From: Mycolicibacterium neoaurum VKM Ac-1815D
GTDB lineage: Bacteria > Actinomycetota > Actinomycetes > Mycobacteriales > Mycobacteriaceae
DNA: 64,000 bases
Direction: 5' to 3'
Assembly (NCBI RefSeq): GCF_000317305.3
Contig: NC_023036.2
Coordinates: 434,001 to 498,000 of the forward strand
The translations under genes and the position numbers were made by a program. Below are positions 1-12,844 of the stretch, in pieces. Under the pieces are notes generated by a model. The model was not told the origin of the DNA, did not search any database, and was given only the letters and a program-made list of their open reading frames with translations. The first letter of the stretch is position 1; the number at the start of each line of letters is the position of its first letter.

Positions 1-30
1 ACAGCGACCGTTTGGGGGTCGGCGCTGCGT

Positions 31-36
31 TAGGCT
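31..36 (+). promoter_or_regulatory. Candidate -10 element for crgA
   Basis: The hexamer TAGGCT fits the mycobacterial SigA -10 pattern TANNNT and would give a transcript start near 43, about 34 bases before the crgA ATG. No convincing -35 is seen. This is a pattern match only. Confidence 0.3.
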
Positions 37-76
37 CGGAGTCCACTGCCTCGACCATCGTCTCCAAAGGTTAACC

Positions 77-358
77 ATGCCCAAGTCCAAAGTCCGTAAG
101 AAGAACGACTTCACCATCAACCCGGTGAGTCGGACACCGGTCAAGGTCAAAGCCGGACCGTCGAGTGTGTGGTTCGTCGTCCTTTTCGTCGGTTTGATGC
201 TCTTCGGGCTGTTCTGGTTGCTCGTCTTCCAGTTGGGTGCCACCGGTTTGAACGCGCCGACGTGGCTGGGGTGGATGGCCGATCTGGGTCCGTGGAACTA
301 CGCGATCGCGTTTGCCTTCATGATCTCCGGGCTTTTGCTGACGATGCGGTGGCGCTGA
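77..358 (+). CDS. crgA: Cell division protein CrgA
   Basis: A 93-residue CrgA-type protein, matching the usual length of the family. The basic N-terminus (MPKSKVRKK) is followed by two predicted transmembrane helices at about residues 32-53 and 70-91, separated by a short loop rich in Trp and Pro (PTWLGW), the family hallmark. CrgA sits in the inner membrane at midcell, binds FtsZ, FtsQ, FtsI and CwsA, and helps assemble the septal peptidoglycan machinery in mycobacteria. The cwsA partner gene lies 1.3 kb downstream. The ATG at 77 has AAAGG about seven bases upstream. The equivalent in M. tuberculosis is Rv0011c. Confidence 0.95.
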   Translation: MPKSKVRKKNDFTINPVSRTPVKVKAGPSSVWFVVLFVGLMLFGLFWLLVFQLGATGLNAPTWLGWMADLGPWNYAIAFAFMISGLLLTMRWR

Positions 359-430
359 CGGCAAAACCGTCCGGAATGAGCCGATTTGTGCGCCGCCGTG
401 GTTATCCCGCCCGCAACCTGCTCGTAACCC

Positions 431-479
431 AATCACACCGTTGTGATTCATCCCCATTGGGGATAGCGTCTGTGGATAA
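431..479. promoter_or_regulatory. Stacked palindromes and a perfect DnaA box
   Basis: The 156-base gap between crgA and the PH-domain gene holds AATCACA-ccgt-TGTGATT (431-448), ATCCCC-att-GGGGAT (450-464), and TGTGGATAA (471-479), whose complement TTATCCACA is the classical DnaA-box sequence. The position 36 bases upstream of the next gene suggests an operator, DnaA-responsive promoter or titration site. Function is inferred. Confidence 0.45.
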
Positions 480-514
480 CTTCAAAACCCCCGGTAAGAG
501 GGGGTCCTAAGCAA

Positions 515-928
515 ATGCAGCAAACTTCTTGGGCGCCGAAGAGCGCCGCCGTCATCTGGACCGGAGTAGCCGGTCTTGCGATGGCAATTGCGGCTGTGAC
601 CGTGGTCACAGAGTTGCCGGGACGTGTTCTCGGCATCGTTGCCGCAGCCGGTTTGGTGTCGTTTGCAACAGTTTCGTGGCGTGCACGTCCAAAACTGGCA
701 ATCACCGAGGCCGGCCTCCAGGTACGCGGCTGGGTGAGCACCAGGGTCATCACGCGCGATGAGATCACCCAAATCCGCATCACCGAGTTCCGTCGACTGG
801 CCCGCAAACAGCGGCTGTTGGAGATCGACACCACCGACGACCGGCTCTACATCTTCACCCGATGGGATCTGGGAACCAATCCCGTCGAGGTGCTCGAGGC
901 GCTGCGTTCCGCCGGTTACGTGCGCTGA
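515..928 (+). CDS. PH-domain membrane protein (Rv0010c-like)
   Basis: A 137-residue protein with two closely spaced hydrophobic segments (about residues 11-30 and 36-52) followed by a soluble C-terminal domain of the bacterial PH (bPH_6-like) type, with the core LAITEAGLQVRGW and a following basic, beta-rich stretch. The M. tuberculosis counterpart is Rv0010c (about 141 residues), a conserved membrane protein of unknown function next to crgA and ppiA. The ATG at 515 follows a G-rich ribosome binding site (GAGGGGG). The biochemical role is unknown; the neighbourhood suggests envelope or division work. It converges with ppiA, separated by a hairpin. Confidence 0.88.
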   Translation: MQQTSWAPKSAAVIWTGVAGLAMAIAAVTVVTELPGRVLGIVAAAGLVSFATVSWRARPKLAITEAGLQVRGWVSTRVITRDEITQIRITEFRRLARKQRLLEIDTTDDRLYIFTRWDLGTNPVEVLEALRSAGYVR

Positions 929-998
929 CCTTCCGGTCCTTCCCGGCGAGCGGGCGTGTCTGCCCCCCCCCGACACACCGGTCCACACCCAAACAAAA

Positions 999-1029
999 CG
1001 CACGCTCACCGGACATCGGTAAGCGTGCG
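999..1029 (-). terminator. Intrinsic terminator after ppiA
   Basis: CGCACGCT and AGCGTGCG form an 8-bp stem, with an inner ACCG/CGGT stem and a short loop. Read on the minus strand the hairpin is followed by CGTTTTGTTTGGG, a U-rich tail, so it fits an intrinsic terminator for ppiA. It lies between convergent genes and may also stop transcription from 515-928. Confidence 0.7.
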
Positions 1030-1045
1030 CTTCGGGAACTCAGGG

Positions 1046-1573
1046 TCAGGAAATGGTGATGCTCTCGATCACGACGGGCTCGGTGGGCCGGTCACTGCGA
1101 TCGGTCGCGGTCGTGGCGATCGCGTCGACGACCTTCTGCGACTCCGGATCGACGACCTCACCGAAGATGGTGTGCCGGCGGTTCAGGTGCGGGGTCTTGC
1201 CGACGGTGATGAAGAACTGCGAGCCGTTGGTACCCGGTCCGGCGTTGGCCATGGCCAGCAGGTAGGGCTTGTCGAACTGCAGTTCCGGGTGGAACTCGTC
1301 GGCGAACTGGTAACCGGGGCCGCCACGACCGGTGCCGGTCGGGTCGCCGCCCTGGATCATGAAGCCGTCGATGACGCGATGGAAGACCGCGCCGTCGTAG
1401 AACGGTCCCGACGATCCGCCGGTGGCGTTCTCGGTGCTGTAGTCCTTGGTGCCCTGCGCCAGACCGGTGAAGTTGGCGACGGTCTTGGGGGCGTGGTTGC
1501 CGAACAGGGCGATCTTGATGTCACCACGGTTGGTGTGCAGCGTCGCGGTCGCTGTCTGAATGGGGCTCGTCAC
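1046..1573 (-). CDS. ppiA: Peptidyl-prolyl cis-trans isomerase PpiA (cyclophilin)
   Basis: A 175-residue cyclophilin-type prolyl isomerase that catalyses cis-trans isomerisation of X-Pro bonds during protein folding. The cyclophilin core is complete: [19 protein letters not shown] (catalytic Arg in FHRV), the NGSQFFIT motif, and HTIFGEV near the C-terminus. There is no signal peptide from the chosen start, so a cytoplasmic location is likely. The GTG at 1573 begins [18 protein letters not shown], which aligns with the mature part of M. tuberculosis PpiA (Rv0009, 182 residues). The reading frame stays open further upstream but the extra residues overlap cwsA and look non-coding. The gene is transcribed towards the PH-domain gene. 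Confidence 0.95.
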   Translation of the reverse strand: MTSPIQTATATLHTNRGDIKIALFGNHAPKTVANFTGLAQGTKDYSTENATGGSSGPFYDGAVFHRVIDGFMIQGGDPTGTGRGGPGYQFADEFHPELQFDKPYLLAMANAGPGTNGSQFFITVGKTPHLNRRHTIFGEVVDPESQKVVDAIATTATDRSDRPTEPVVIESITIS

Positions 1574-1670
1574 GGATTTCAGTCTGCCACTCGGTCCCGT
1601 ACCGCTGTCCACGGCCCCGCAGTTAGTGGCACGCTGTGGGGGACTTCCGGACAGCCCAGAGAGGTGGCCC

Positions 1671-1991
1671 ATGAGCACCAGCACCGACACACCGTTGACC
1701 CCGGCGCAACGCCTCGGCCGTGGTTTGAGGTACACCGTGGTGGGTCCTGTCGACATCACCCGCGGCACGGTCGGGCTCGGCGCGTCCTCGGCCGCCTCCG
1801 GCGTTTCCTGGCTCAACGCCCGGCTTCGTCCTGCACAGCCCGCACCGCCCAAACGCCGGCCGCTGCTGTACGTGGTGATCGGCGCCGGTGTTCTCGCCGT
1901 CGGTGCGGTGACGTTCTCGATCGTGCGCCGGTCGATGCGTCCGGAACCGTCGACGCTGCCGCCCAGCGTGGAGATCACCCCCAAACCCTGA
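1671..1991 (+). CDS. cwsA: Cell wall synthesis protein CwsA
   Basis: A 106-residue protein with an amphipathic N-terminus ([24 protein letters not shown]) and one C-terminal transmembrane helix at about residues 63-84, ending in the family signature [13 protein letters not shown] and PPSVE. M. tuberculosis CwsA (Rv0008c) is about 145 residues; this copy lacks most of the charged middle coiled region, so it is a short version. In M. smegmatis and M. tuberculosis CwsA interacts with CrgA and Wag31 and affects polar wall growth and cell shape. The ATG at 1671 follows GAGGTGG. Recognition rests on the two conserved ends. Confidence 0.85.
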   Translation: MSTSTDTPLTPAQRLGRGLRYTVVGPVDITRGTVGLGASSAASGVSWLNARLRPAQPAPPKRRPLLYVVIGAGVLAVGAVTFSIVRRSMRPEPSTLPPSVEITPKP

Positions 1992-2007
1992 GCCGCTCCG
2001 GAAAAGT

Positions 2008-2033
2008 CGGTGTATCACTTATCGGATACACCG
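2008..2033. promoter_or_regulatory. Perfect 9-bp inverted repeat, candidate operator
   Basis: CGGTGTATC and GATACACCG are exact reverse complements separated by eight bases, 18 bases upstream of the sulfatase ATG. The size and symmetry resemble TetR-type operators. No regulator gene lies next to it, so any repressor would act from elsewhere. Confidence 0.55.
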
Positions 2034-2051
2034 TGCGCCGAGAGGACCAGC

Positions 2052-4382
2052 ATGAGCACCGACATCGTGGCCCCGAAGATCCCCGATGGCGGGTCTCTGC
2101 CGTTCTCCCCGGTGCCGTCGGCCAGCGTGGCCGGCCGCACGCTCGGCGAATCCAGCTACGCGGCTCGCCCGGTGGCGCGCCGACTGCCTGCCGACACCCC
2201 GAACATCGTCATCGTGCTGATCGACGACGCCGGACCAGGATTGCCCACCGCCTTCGGTGGAGAGGTGAACACCGCAACGCTCGACCGGATGTGCGCAGAA
2301 GGTGTGTCCTACAACCGGTTTCACACCACCGCGATGTGTTCGCCGACGCGCGCCTCACTGCTGACCGGGCGCAACCACCACGAGATCGGCAACGGCCAGA
2401 TCGCCGAGCTGGCCAACGACTGGGACGGCTACTCGGGCAAGATCCCTCGCTCGGCGGCGACGGTGGCCGAGGTACTCAAGCAGTACGGGTATGCCACCTC
2501 CGCGTTCGGCAAGTGGCACAACACTCCGGCCGAGGAGACCACCGCCGTCGGGCCATTCGAAAATTGGCCCACCGGTTTGGGTTTCGAATACTTCTATGGC
2601 TTCCTGGCCGGTGAGGCCTCCCAGTATGAACCGCACCTGGTGCGCAACACCACCGTCGTCGCACCGACCAAGACCGCCGAAGAGGGCTACCACCTGTCCG
2701 AGGATCTGGCCGATGACGCCATCGGCTGGCTACGGCGGCACAGGGCCTTCAATGCCGACAAGCCGTTCTTCATGTATTGGGCCAGCGGGTGCCTGCACGG
2801 TCCGCACCACATCATGAAGGAGTGGGCCGACAAGTATGCGGGCAAGTTCGACGATGGGTGGGATGACTACCGCGAGCGGGTGTTCGAGCGCGCCAAGGCC
2901 AAGGGCTGGATCCCGCAGGACTGCACGCTCACCGAGCGCGACGAGACACTGTCGGCGTGGGATGACATTCCCGAGGACGAGAAGCCCTTCCAGCGCCGCC
3001 TGATGGAGGTCGCGGCGGGATACGCCGAGCATGTCGATGTCCAGGTCGGCCGGATCAGCGATGAGCTGGACGCCCTCGGCTACGGCGAGAACACGCTGTT
3101 TCTCTACATCTGGGGCGATAACGGGTCATCGGGGGAGGGCCAGAACGGGACCATCGCCGAACTCCTTGCCCAGAACGGCATTCCGACGACGGTGCGTCAA
3201 CATATCGACGCTCTGGACACCCTCGGTGGCCTCGATGTGCTGGGATCACCGTTGGTGGACAACCAGTATCACGCCGGGTGGGCGTGGGCGGGCAGCACAC
3301 CGTACAAGGGGATGAAGTTGTTGGCCTCCCACCTCGGGGGCACGCGCAATCCGCTGGTCGCGCGGTGGCCCGCGCGCGTCGCGGCCGATCCCACGCCGCG
3401 CGATGTGTTCCTGCACTGCAATGACATCGTTCCCACGATCTACGAGCTGGTGGGTATCGAGCCGCCACGCACCGTCGCCGGGGAGCCCCAGATGCCGCTG
3501 GCCGGAGCGAGTTTCGCCCGGACGCTGGTCGACCGCAGTGCCGAGGGCGGGAAGCGAACCCAGTACTTCGAGATCATGGGCAGCCGCGCGATCTACGACG
3601 ACGGCTGGTTGGCGTGTGCCAGGGGTCCGCGGCTGCCGTGGGTGCCCGGCACGCCGCCCGGGATCGCGACCTGGACCCCCGACCAGGACCGCTGGGAGCT
3701 CTACAACCTCGATGACGACTGGTCCCAAGCCCACGATCTGGCCGACGCCGAGCCGCAGAAGCTGGCTCAGCTACGCGAACTGTTCGCCATCGAGGCCGCA
3801 CGCAACGCGGTGCTGCCGATCGGCGGCGGGTTGTGGGTTCCGGTGTACCACCCGGAGCTGCGGATCACCCCGCCGTATCGGGAGTGGACGTTTGCCGGGG
3901 ACATGGTCCGGATGCCCGAGTTCTGTGCCCCCGCGCTGGGCAACAAGAACAACGTCGTGACCATTGATGTCGAGGTGCCGGCCGGCGGTAACGGAGTGCT
4001 GTACGCGCTGGGTGCCGCGGCGGGCGGGTTGACCTGCTATCTGGACGCCGGCCATCTCTGCTACGAGTACAACCTGTTCATCCTGATGCGGACCAAGGTG
4101 CGCTCGGCGCAGCCGATCTCAGCCGGCAGGCACACCATCGTCGTCACGACGAGCTACGCCGAGGAGCGTCCTGGCGGCCCACTGGACGTCACGTTGTCGG
4201 CCGACGGTGACGTGGTGGCCTCGGGCCGGGTTCCGGTGTCTGCGCCGCTGCTGTTCACCGCCAACGACTGCCTCGACATCGGGACCTGCCTGGGTTCACC
4301 GGTATCGCTGGATTACCGTGAGCGTGCCCCGTTCCCGTTCGAGGGGCACATCAGCCAGGTACACGTGGCCTACTCGACCTAG
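2052..4382 (+). CDS. AtsD-like type I arylsulfatase
   Basis: A 776-residue sulfatase of the alkaline phosphatase superfamily that hydrolyses sulfate esters. The modification motif C-X-P-X-R is present as CSPTR with Cys96, which must be converted to formylglycine by a separate enzyme. Metal-site context is seen in IVLIDDAGPG near residue 60, AFGKWH near residue 155 and WGDNGSSGEGQNG near residue 360. Length and sequence resemble AtsD of M. tuberculosis (Rv0663). There is no signal peptide. The ATG at 2052 has AGAGG six bases upstream; a GTG at 2010 lies inside the operator-like palindrome. In M. tuberculosis this position between Rv0008c and alaT has no sulfatase, so it looks like a lineage-specific insertion. 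Its stop shares the bases CTAG with the convergent lipoprotein gene. Confidence 0.93.
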   Translation: MSTDIVAPKIPDGGSLPFSPVPSASVAGRTLGESSYAARPVARRLPADTPNIVIVLIDDAGPGLPTAFGGEVNTATLDRMCAEGVSYNRFHTTAMCSPTRASLLTGRNHHEIGNGQIAELANDWDGYSGKIPRSAATVAEVLKQYGYATSAFGKWHNTPAEETTAVGPFENWPTGLGFEYFYGFLAGEASQYEPHLVRNTTVVAPTKTAEEGYHLSEDLADDAIGWLRRHRAFNADKPFFMYWASGCLHGPHHIMKEWADKYAGKFDDGWDDYRERVFERAKAKGWIPQDCTLTERDETLSAWDDIPEDEKPFQRRLMEVAAGYAEHVDVQVGRISDELDALGYGENTLFLYIWGDNGSSGEGQNGTIAELLAQNGIPTTVRQHIDALDTLGGLDVLGSPLVDNQYHAGWAWAGSTPYKGMKLLASHLGGTRNPLVARWPARVAADPTPRDVFLHCNDIVPTIYELVGIEPPRTVAGEPQMPLAGASFARTLVDRSAEGGKRTQYFEIMGSRAIYDDGWLACARGPRLPWVPGTPPGIATWTPDQDRWELYNLDDDWSQAHDLADAEPQKLAQLRELFAIEAARNAVLPIGGGLWVPVYHPELRITPPYREWTFAGDMVRMPEFCAPALGNKNNVVTIDVEVPAGGNGVLYALGAAAGGLTCYLDAGHLCYEYNLFILMRTKVRSAQPISAGRHTIVVTTSYAEERPGGPLDVTLSADGDVVASGRVPVSAPLLFTANDCLDIGTCLGSPVSLDYRERAPFPFEGHISQVHVAYST

Positions 4383-4813
4383 TAGTAGGCGAAGGTGCAT
4401 GTCGGCCGCGGTTCGGTGACGAACGAGACCAGGTTGCCATCCATGATGATGGCGCAGATGAGTTCGGTGTCACCGCCGTCGGCGCGCACCGAGGACTGCA
4501 CCTTGTCATAGACCGGGTACTGCTTTTCCCACGGCAGGGTCACATTCGTCTCGGTCTGCTCGGGCTCGCCGTTGATCTGATAGGTGATCGTCACCGGGGC
4601 CGTGCCGCCGCGCACCTGCATGGTCGCGGTGCCGATGGGCGCGCCCTCGGGCGTGGGGGAGGGGCGGGTCGTCATCGTCTCGACGGTGGAGGTCGGCTGC
4701 GCGGACGTGCTCGACTCGGGAGCCGAGGCTGCCGTGGGGCGGCCCTCGGTGGAACCACAGCCCACCACGGCGGCCGCGACGAGCAATGCCCCAACCACGC
4801 CGGTGAGTCTCAT
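4379..4813 (-). CDS. MmpS-like lipoprotein
   Basis: A 144-residue secreted lipoprotein. Residues 1-18 form a signal peptide (MRLTGVVGALLVAAAVVG) with the lipobox VVGC, so Cys19 should be lipidated. A Ser/Thr/Pro-rich linker (about 20-60) leads to a beta-rich domain containing VTITYQING, LPWEKQYPV and a C-terminal Cys pair, which recalls the extracytoplasmic domain of MmpS proteins. MmpS proteins partner MmpL transporters, but no mmpL is nearby and the N-terminus here is a lipobox rather than the usual single membrane anchor. The gene overlaps the convergent sulfatase by four bases. The family assignment is tentative; the lipoprotein nature is well supported. Confidence 0.8.
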   Translation of the reverse strand: MRLTGVVGALLVAAAVVGCGSTEGRPTAASAPESSTSAQPTSTVETMTTRPSPTPEGAPIGTATMQVRGGTAPVTITYQINGEPEQTETNVTLPWEKQYPVYDKVQSSVRADGGDTELICAIIMDGNLVSFVTEPRPTCTFAYY

Positions 4814-4889
4814 GAGATGAGCCTAAGGCCGCGGGATGGGTGGACGACTCACCAAAAGCGGAGCCAGAACGCTCGGAGCAAGTGAATTG

Positions 4890-4962
4890 TGGAGCCTAGG
4901 AGATTCGAACTCCTGACATCTGCCTTGCAAAGGCAGCGCTCTACCAACTGAGCTAAGGCCCC
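4890..4962 (-). tRNA. alaT: tRNA-Ala (anticodon TGC)
   Basis: The minus strand folds as a 73-base tRNA: acceptor GGGGCCT pairs with AGGCTCC, a D-arm around TAGCTCAGTTGGTAGAG, anticodon stem CTGCC/GGCAG with loop TTTGCAA (anticodon TGC), and T-arm GGTTCGAATC-like sequence. CCA is not encoded. It pairs with ileT downstream of gyrA as in other mycobacteria (alaT). Confidence 0.97.
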
Positions 4963-4970
4963 TTACGGGG

Positions 4971-5075
4971 TTATGCGGGCCGATCCTCGATGGTGTGCCA
5001 GACCTCGACACCGTGGCGGGACCGGTAGACGATCACCGCGACGGCTGTGACAACTGCCACCAACACCAACTTCAT
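4971..5075 (-). CDS. DLW-39-like mini-protein between the two tRNAs
   Basis: A 34-codon ORF on the minus strand: ATG at 5075 to TAA at 4971, beginning MKLVLVAVVTAVAVIVYRSR and ending with VEVWHTIEDRPA. It has one short hydrophobic helix (residues 2-17), a basic juxtamembrane YRSRH, and an acidic/Trp tail. Its place between ileT and alaT, its size and its layout match the small DLW-39 family known from mycobacteria and relatives, although the tail reads VEVW rather than DLW. A purine-rich GGAAGGG lies about ten bases before the ATG. Function is unknown; a membrane micropeptide is the simplest reading. Confidence 0.72.
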   Translation of the reverse strand: MKLVLVAVVTAVAVIVYRSRHGVEVWHTIEDRPA

Positions 5076-5091
5076 GGTGCATACCCTTCCG

Positions 5092-5165
5092 TGGGCCTAG
5101 GAGGACTCGAACCTCCGACCTCTTCGTTATCAGCGAAGCGCTCTAACCGCCTGAGCTATAGGCCC
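5092..5165 (-). tRNA. ileT: tRNA-Ile (anticodon GAT)
   Basis: The minus strand folds as a 74-base tRNA: acceptor GGGCCTA pairs with TAGGCCC with discriminator A, anticodon stem CTTCG/CGAAG with loop CTGATAA (anticodon GAT), and a T-arm GGAGG-TTCGAGT-CCTCC. It lies 102 bases after the DUF3566 gene and upstream of alaT on the same strand. Confidence 0.97.
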
Positions 5166-5267
5166 GTACAACCACCCGAAACGCACTGGCTGGCCGAGCG
5201 ACGAGATTACCGTAAGCACTGCCCATCGCCCAAACCGCGAGGATCTGATGCCCCCGCGGGCGTGCAA

Positions 5268-6191
5268 TCAGTCCCTGTCGGCCAGGGTGACCTCGACGCC
5301 GCCGACCAGATCGGTGATCAGGTTGTAGATGAATGCACCGGCGGTCGCCATGGCCGTCAGCAGCACGATGTTGACCAGACCGATCAGCGTCGCACCGCCG
5401 AAAATCGTTCCGCTGGAGATCAGTTCACCGCCGCCACCGCTGTCGCTGGTGAGCAGGTCGCCGACATTGCTGTTCAGCTTGGTCCAGACGCCCATCCCGC
5501 CGAGCACCAGGTACAGGAACGCCACGGCGATCATCCAGACGAAGAACATCACACCGGAGAGCACCAGCGAGACCTTCAGCGTGCTCCACGGGTCGATACG
5601 GCGAATCTGCATGCTCGCGCGCACCGGACCCTGATGCTTGCGCGCGCCGACCTGAACTCGGCCCGCCGGGGCGGCCGGACGGGGGTCACCGGAGGCCGGC
5701 GCCGGCGGGCGACCCTGACGGGCCGGTTGCCCGGACAGATCGGGCAATTCGCTGGCGTACTTCTCGGGACGCTGTGCCTCGGTGCGCTGGCCCTCCGGAC
5801 GGCTTTCCGGACGTTCCGGTGCCCTGGTCGCCACGACCTCGGTGTCCCGTGTGTCGCGGTTCTCCCGGGGTGGGTTCACCGCGGTGCCGGACAGGAACTG
5901 TCCGACCCGGGCGTCCGTACCGGGGGGGCGTGTCGGCGGTCGCTGCGGCTCACCGGTGCGGTTGGACTCGGCGGGCCGGGCCTGCTCCGCGGGCCGTACC
6001 GGTTCGGTGGGGCGAGCGGGCTCGCCGGGTCGCTGCGGGTTGGCGGCCCGGGCTGCCGGACCGCGCTGCCACGGCGGGACCTCGTTGGAGTCGGCGGCCT
6101 GTGACCGTCGGGCAGCGGTGGCGCCCTCGGGTTGTGACGCACCCGGGGTCCCGGACGCTGCCGGGTGTCCGGGCTCGTTCGGTGAGGTCAC
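5268..6191 (-). CDS. DUF3566 transmembrane protein (Rv0007-like)
   Basis: A 307-residue protein in two parts. Residues 1-190 are low-complexity and rich in Pro, Arg, Ala and Glu, probably disordered in the cytoplasm. Residues 195-307 form the DUF3566 domain ([18 protein letters not shown]) with two strongly hydrophobic segments, about 207-235 and 265-292. The M. tuberculosis counterpart Rv0007 (304 residues) has the same place directly after gyrA. The function is not established. The GTG at 6191 lies 41 bases after gyrA, so it is probably co-transcribed with the gyrase genes. Confidence 0.9.
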   Translation of the reverse strand: MTSPNEPGHPAASGTPGASQPEGATAARRSQAADSNEVPPWQRGPAARAANPQRPGEPARPTEPVRPAEQARPAESNRTGEPQRPPTRPPGTDARVGQFLSGTAVNPPRENRDTRDTEVVATRAPERPESRPEGQRTEAQRPEKYASELPDLSGQPARQGRPPAPASGDPRPAAPAGRVQVGARKHQGPVRASMQIRRIDPWSTLKVSLVLSGVMFFVWMIAVAFLYLVLGGMGVWTKLNSNVGDLLTSDSGGGGELISSGTIFGGATLIGLVNIVLLTAMATAGAFIYNLITDLVGGVEVTLADRD

Positions 6192-6232
6192 CTAGTGGCT
6201 CCTTGTCTCACGCCCGTGGCGGGCTGGCGGCG

Positions 6233-8785
<2,553 letters not shown>

Positions 8786-8813
8786 CTAGGAGTCCTAAAC
8801 CTGGTATTCCTGG

Positions 8814-10958
<2,145 letters not shown>

Positions 10959-11054
10959 CTATCTGCGCCGTGCGCGGAATTTCCGGCCCATCGGAAAGTC
11001 AGGACGCTCCAGACCCTTGATTTCTGGCGTCTCGACGTTCTCAGTCGACGGTGT

Positions 11055-11112
11055 CGAGCGTGCGTGAACTCGGCGGGAAGCCCGCGCGCCGCGCCGCAGA
11101 CACGCACGCTCG
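11055..11112. terminator. 12-bp inverted repeat between dciA and gyrB
   Basis: CGAGCGTGCGTG (11055-11066) and CACGCACGCTCG (11101-11112) are exact reverse complements around a 34-base GC-rich loop. It begins 13 bases after the dciA stop and sits upstream of the gyrB promoter region. It may end transcription of the dnaN-recF-dciA unit, although no U-rich tail is seen. Confidence 0.5.
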
Positions 11113-11124
11113 CCGGGTAGGGAA

Positions 11125-11685
11125 CTAGCCGTAGGTGTCGCGGGGGCCGCGGCCGGGCACGTTGAGCTTGCCTTTTCGCCAGGACGGCGCCGTCGGGCCC
11201 TGGATCTTCAGCGATGTCACGATCCCGTCGCCGACCGCCGCGGCGATCTTGGCCAACAACTGCGCCTGCACCATGCGCAGCTGCGTCGCCCAGGCCGTCG
11301 ACTCGGCAGACACCGTCAGCACACCGTCGCGTAGACCGGTCGGGATCGCGTGGTCGGCGATCTGATCGCCGACCACCGTCGTCCACTGGCCGAGCACCGC
11401 GCCCTCGGCGACCTGCCTGGTCCAGCCCCTCGAGCGGGCCAGATCACGAGTGGCAGCACTGAAGGTCTGGGGGTCGCGGGCATCGGGGCCCGGTCCCGAC
11501 CAGCGGCGCCGGCCCGTCCCGGCGGGTTTTCGGGCGGCCGGCGCGGTACGCCCGCGGCCGACATCCTTGCCCTGACTGCGTGCGGCGCCGCGGGCCTCCT
11601 CGAGCGCCCGGCGCACCATATCCATGCCTGGCAGGCCCTCGAGGTGCTCCTGCGGTCCGTCCGACCGATCGTCTTGGTCGTTCAC
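11125..11685 (-). CDS. dciA: DciA-type helicase-loading protein (DUF721)
   Basis: A 186-residue protein with a basic, probably disordered N-terminal half and a DUF721 domain at about residues 80-175 ([44 protein letters not shown]). DciA binds the replicative helicase DnaB and supports its loading in bacteria lacking DnaC; the mycobacterial member is Rv0004. The GTG at 11685 overlaps the recF stop by four bases (GTGA), showing translational coupling. Its place between recF and gyrB is the usual one. Confidence 0.92.
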   Translation of the reverse strand: MNDQDDRSDGPQEHLEGLPGMDMVRRALEEARGAARSQGKDVGRGRTAPAARKPAGTGRRRWSGPGPDARDPQTFSAATRDLARSRGWTRQVAEGAVLGQWTTVVGDQIADHAIPTGLRDGVLTVSAESTAWATQLRMVQAQLLAKIAAAVGDGIVTSLKIQGPTAPSWRKGKLNVPGRGPRDTYG

Positions 11686-12842
11686 GTGATCACCTCCGAC
11701 ACCCTGCCTCCGTCGGCATCTCGCATCGTCACTTCAACCCGGCGGACATCCCAATCTGCCGGTAGATCCTCCGGAACTGCAGCGGTGACCAACACCTGCT
11801 CGGCCGAGCCGGCCACCTTGGCCAGGGCCTGCCTGCGCGCACTGTCCAGTTCGGCGAAGACGTCGTCGAGCAACAGCACCGGGTCGGTGCCCTCGGATCG
11901 CAACAACTCGTATGACGCCAGCCGCAAACCCAATGCCATGGACCAGGATTCACCGTGGCTGGCAAATCCCTTGGCCGGCTGATCTCCGAGTCGCAGCTCG
12001 AGGTCGTCGCGGTGCGGTCCTACCAGGCAGACACCACGTTCAAGTTCCGCGCTGCGCTTACGCCCGCATTCCTCGAGCAGCGCGGCCTCGTAGACCATCG
12101 GGTCGACCGTGCCGTTTCCCGCCTCGGTCTCCACGACCTGCACGCTACTGCGGTAGCCGATTGCCGCCGGTCGCGAGGCGGGTGCCAGCAACTGATAGGC
12201 CTTCTCCACTTCGGGTCCGAGCTTGTTGACCAGATCGACGCGAGCCGAGATCAGCTGCGCGCCATGCGAAGCCAGGTGACCATCCCAGATCTCGAGGGTG
12301 TCCAGGACGCCGGTGTCGCCGCGGTGGCGAGCAGGGCCTGCGGTTTTGAGCAGGGCGGTGCGTTGACGCAACACCTTGTCGTAATCGGCACGCACCCCCG
12401 CGATCCGCGGCCGCAGCGACGTCGCCACCTCGTCGAGAAAGCGACGCCGCTCCGATGGGTCTCCCCGGACCAATGCCAGATCTTCCGGTGCGAACAACAC
12501 CGCGCGCAACACCCCGAGGATCTCCCTGGGGCTGCGCACCGGCGATCTGTTCAGCCGAGCCTTGTTGGCACGGCCGGTGGTCACCTCAAGATCGACAGCC
12601 AGCTCGCGACCATCATTGACCACGACCGTCGACACCACAGCACGATCGGCGCCCGCACGAATCAGCGGCGCATCGGTCGATACGCGATGTGAGCCCAGGG
12701 TCGCCGAATACCACAGGGCTTCAAGGAGATTGGTCTTACCGAAGCCGTTGGGTGCGACGAACACCGTGTGGCCGGGCTGCAGGTCGATCTCGGCCCGTGG
12801 CCACGACCTGAAGTCCGTCAATCCCAGATGACGTACGTACAA
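11682..12842 (-). CDS. recF: DNA replication and repair protein RecF
   Basis: A 386-residue SMC-like ATPase that binds gapped DNA and, with RecO and RecR, helps load RecA. The Walker A motif is [14 protein letters not shown] (about residues 30-43), the arm region holds [13 protein letters not shown], and the signature/Walker B region is [13 protein letters not shown] and [12 protein letters not shown] near the C-terminus. The start is TTG at 12842, giving [14 protein letters not shown], the conserved beginning of mycobacterial RecF. It follows gnd by two bases and overlaps dciA by four. Confidence 0.97.
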   Translation of the reverse strand: MYVRHLGLTDFRSWPRAEIDLQPGHTVFVAPNGFGKTNLLEALWYSATLGSHRVSTDAPLIRAGADRAVVSTVVVNDGRELAVDLEVTTGRANKARLNRSPVRSPREILGVLRAVLFAPEDLALVRGDPSERRRFLDEVATSLRPRIAGVRADYDKVLRQRTALLKTAGPARHRGDTGVLDTLEIWDGHLASHGAQLISARVDLVNKLGPEVEKAYQLLAPASRPAAIGYRSSVQVVETEAGNGTVDPMVYEAALLEECGRKRSAELERGVCLVGPHRDDLELRLGDQPAKGFASHGESWSMALGLRLASYELLRSEGTDPVLLLDDVFAELDSARRQALAKVAGSAEQVLVTAAVPEDLPADWDVRRVEVTMRDADGGRVSEVIT

Positions 12843-12844
12843 AG

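Noticed and set aside
956..2614. A 552-codon plus-strand ORF over ppiA, cwsA and the sulfatase start
   Set aside because: It is antisense to ppiA and out of frame with cwsA and the sulfatase, Arg/Gly-rich without any domain, and arises from high GC content.
4823..5011. A 62-codon minus-strand ORF across alaT
   Set aside because: It is mostly the tRNA sequence read as codons and has no family resemblance.
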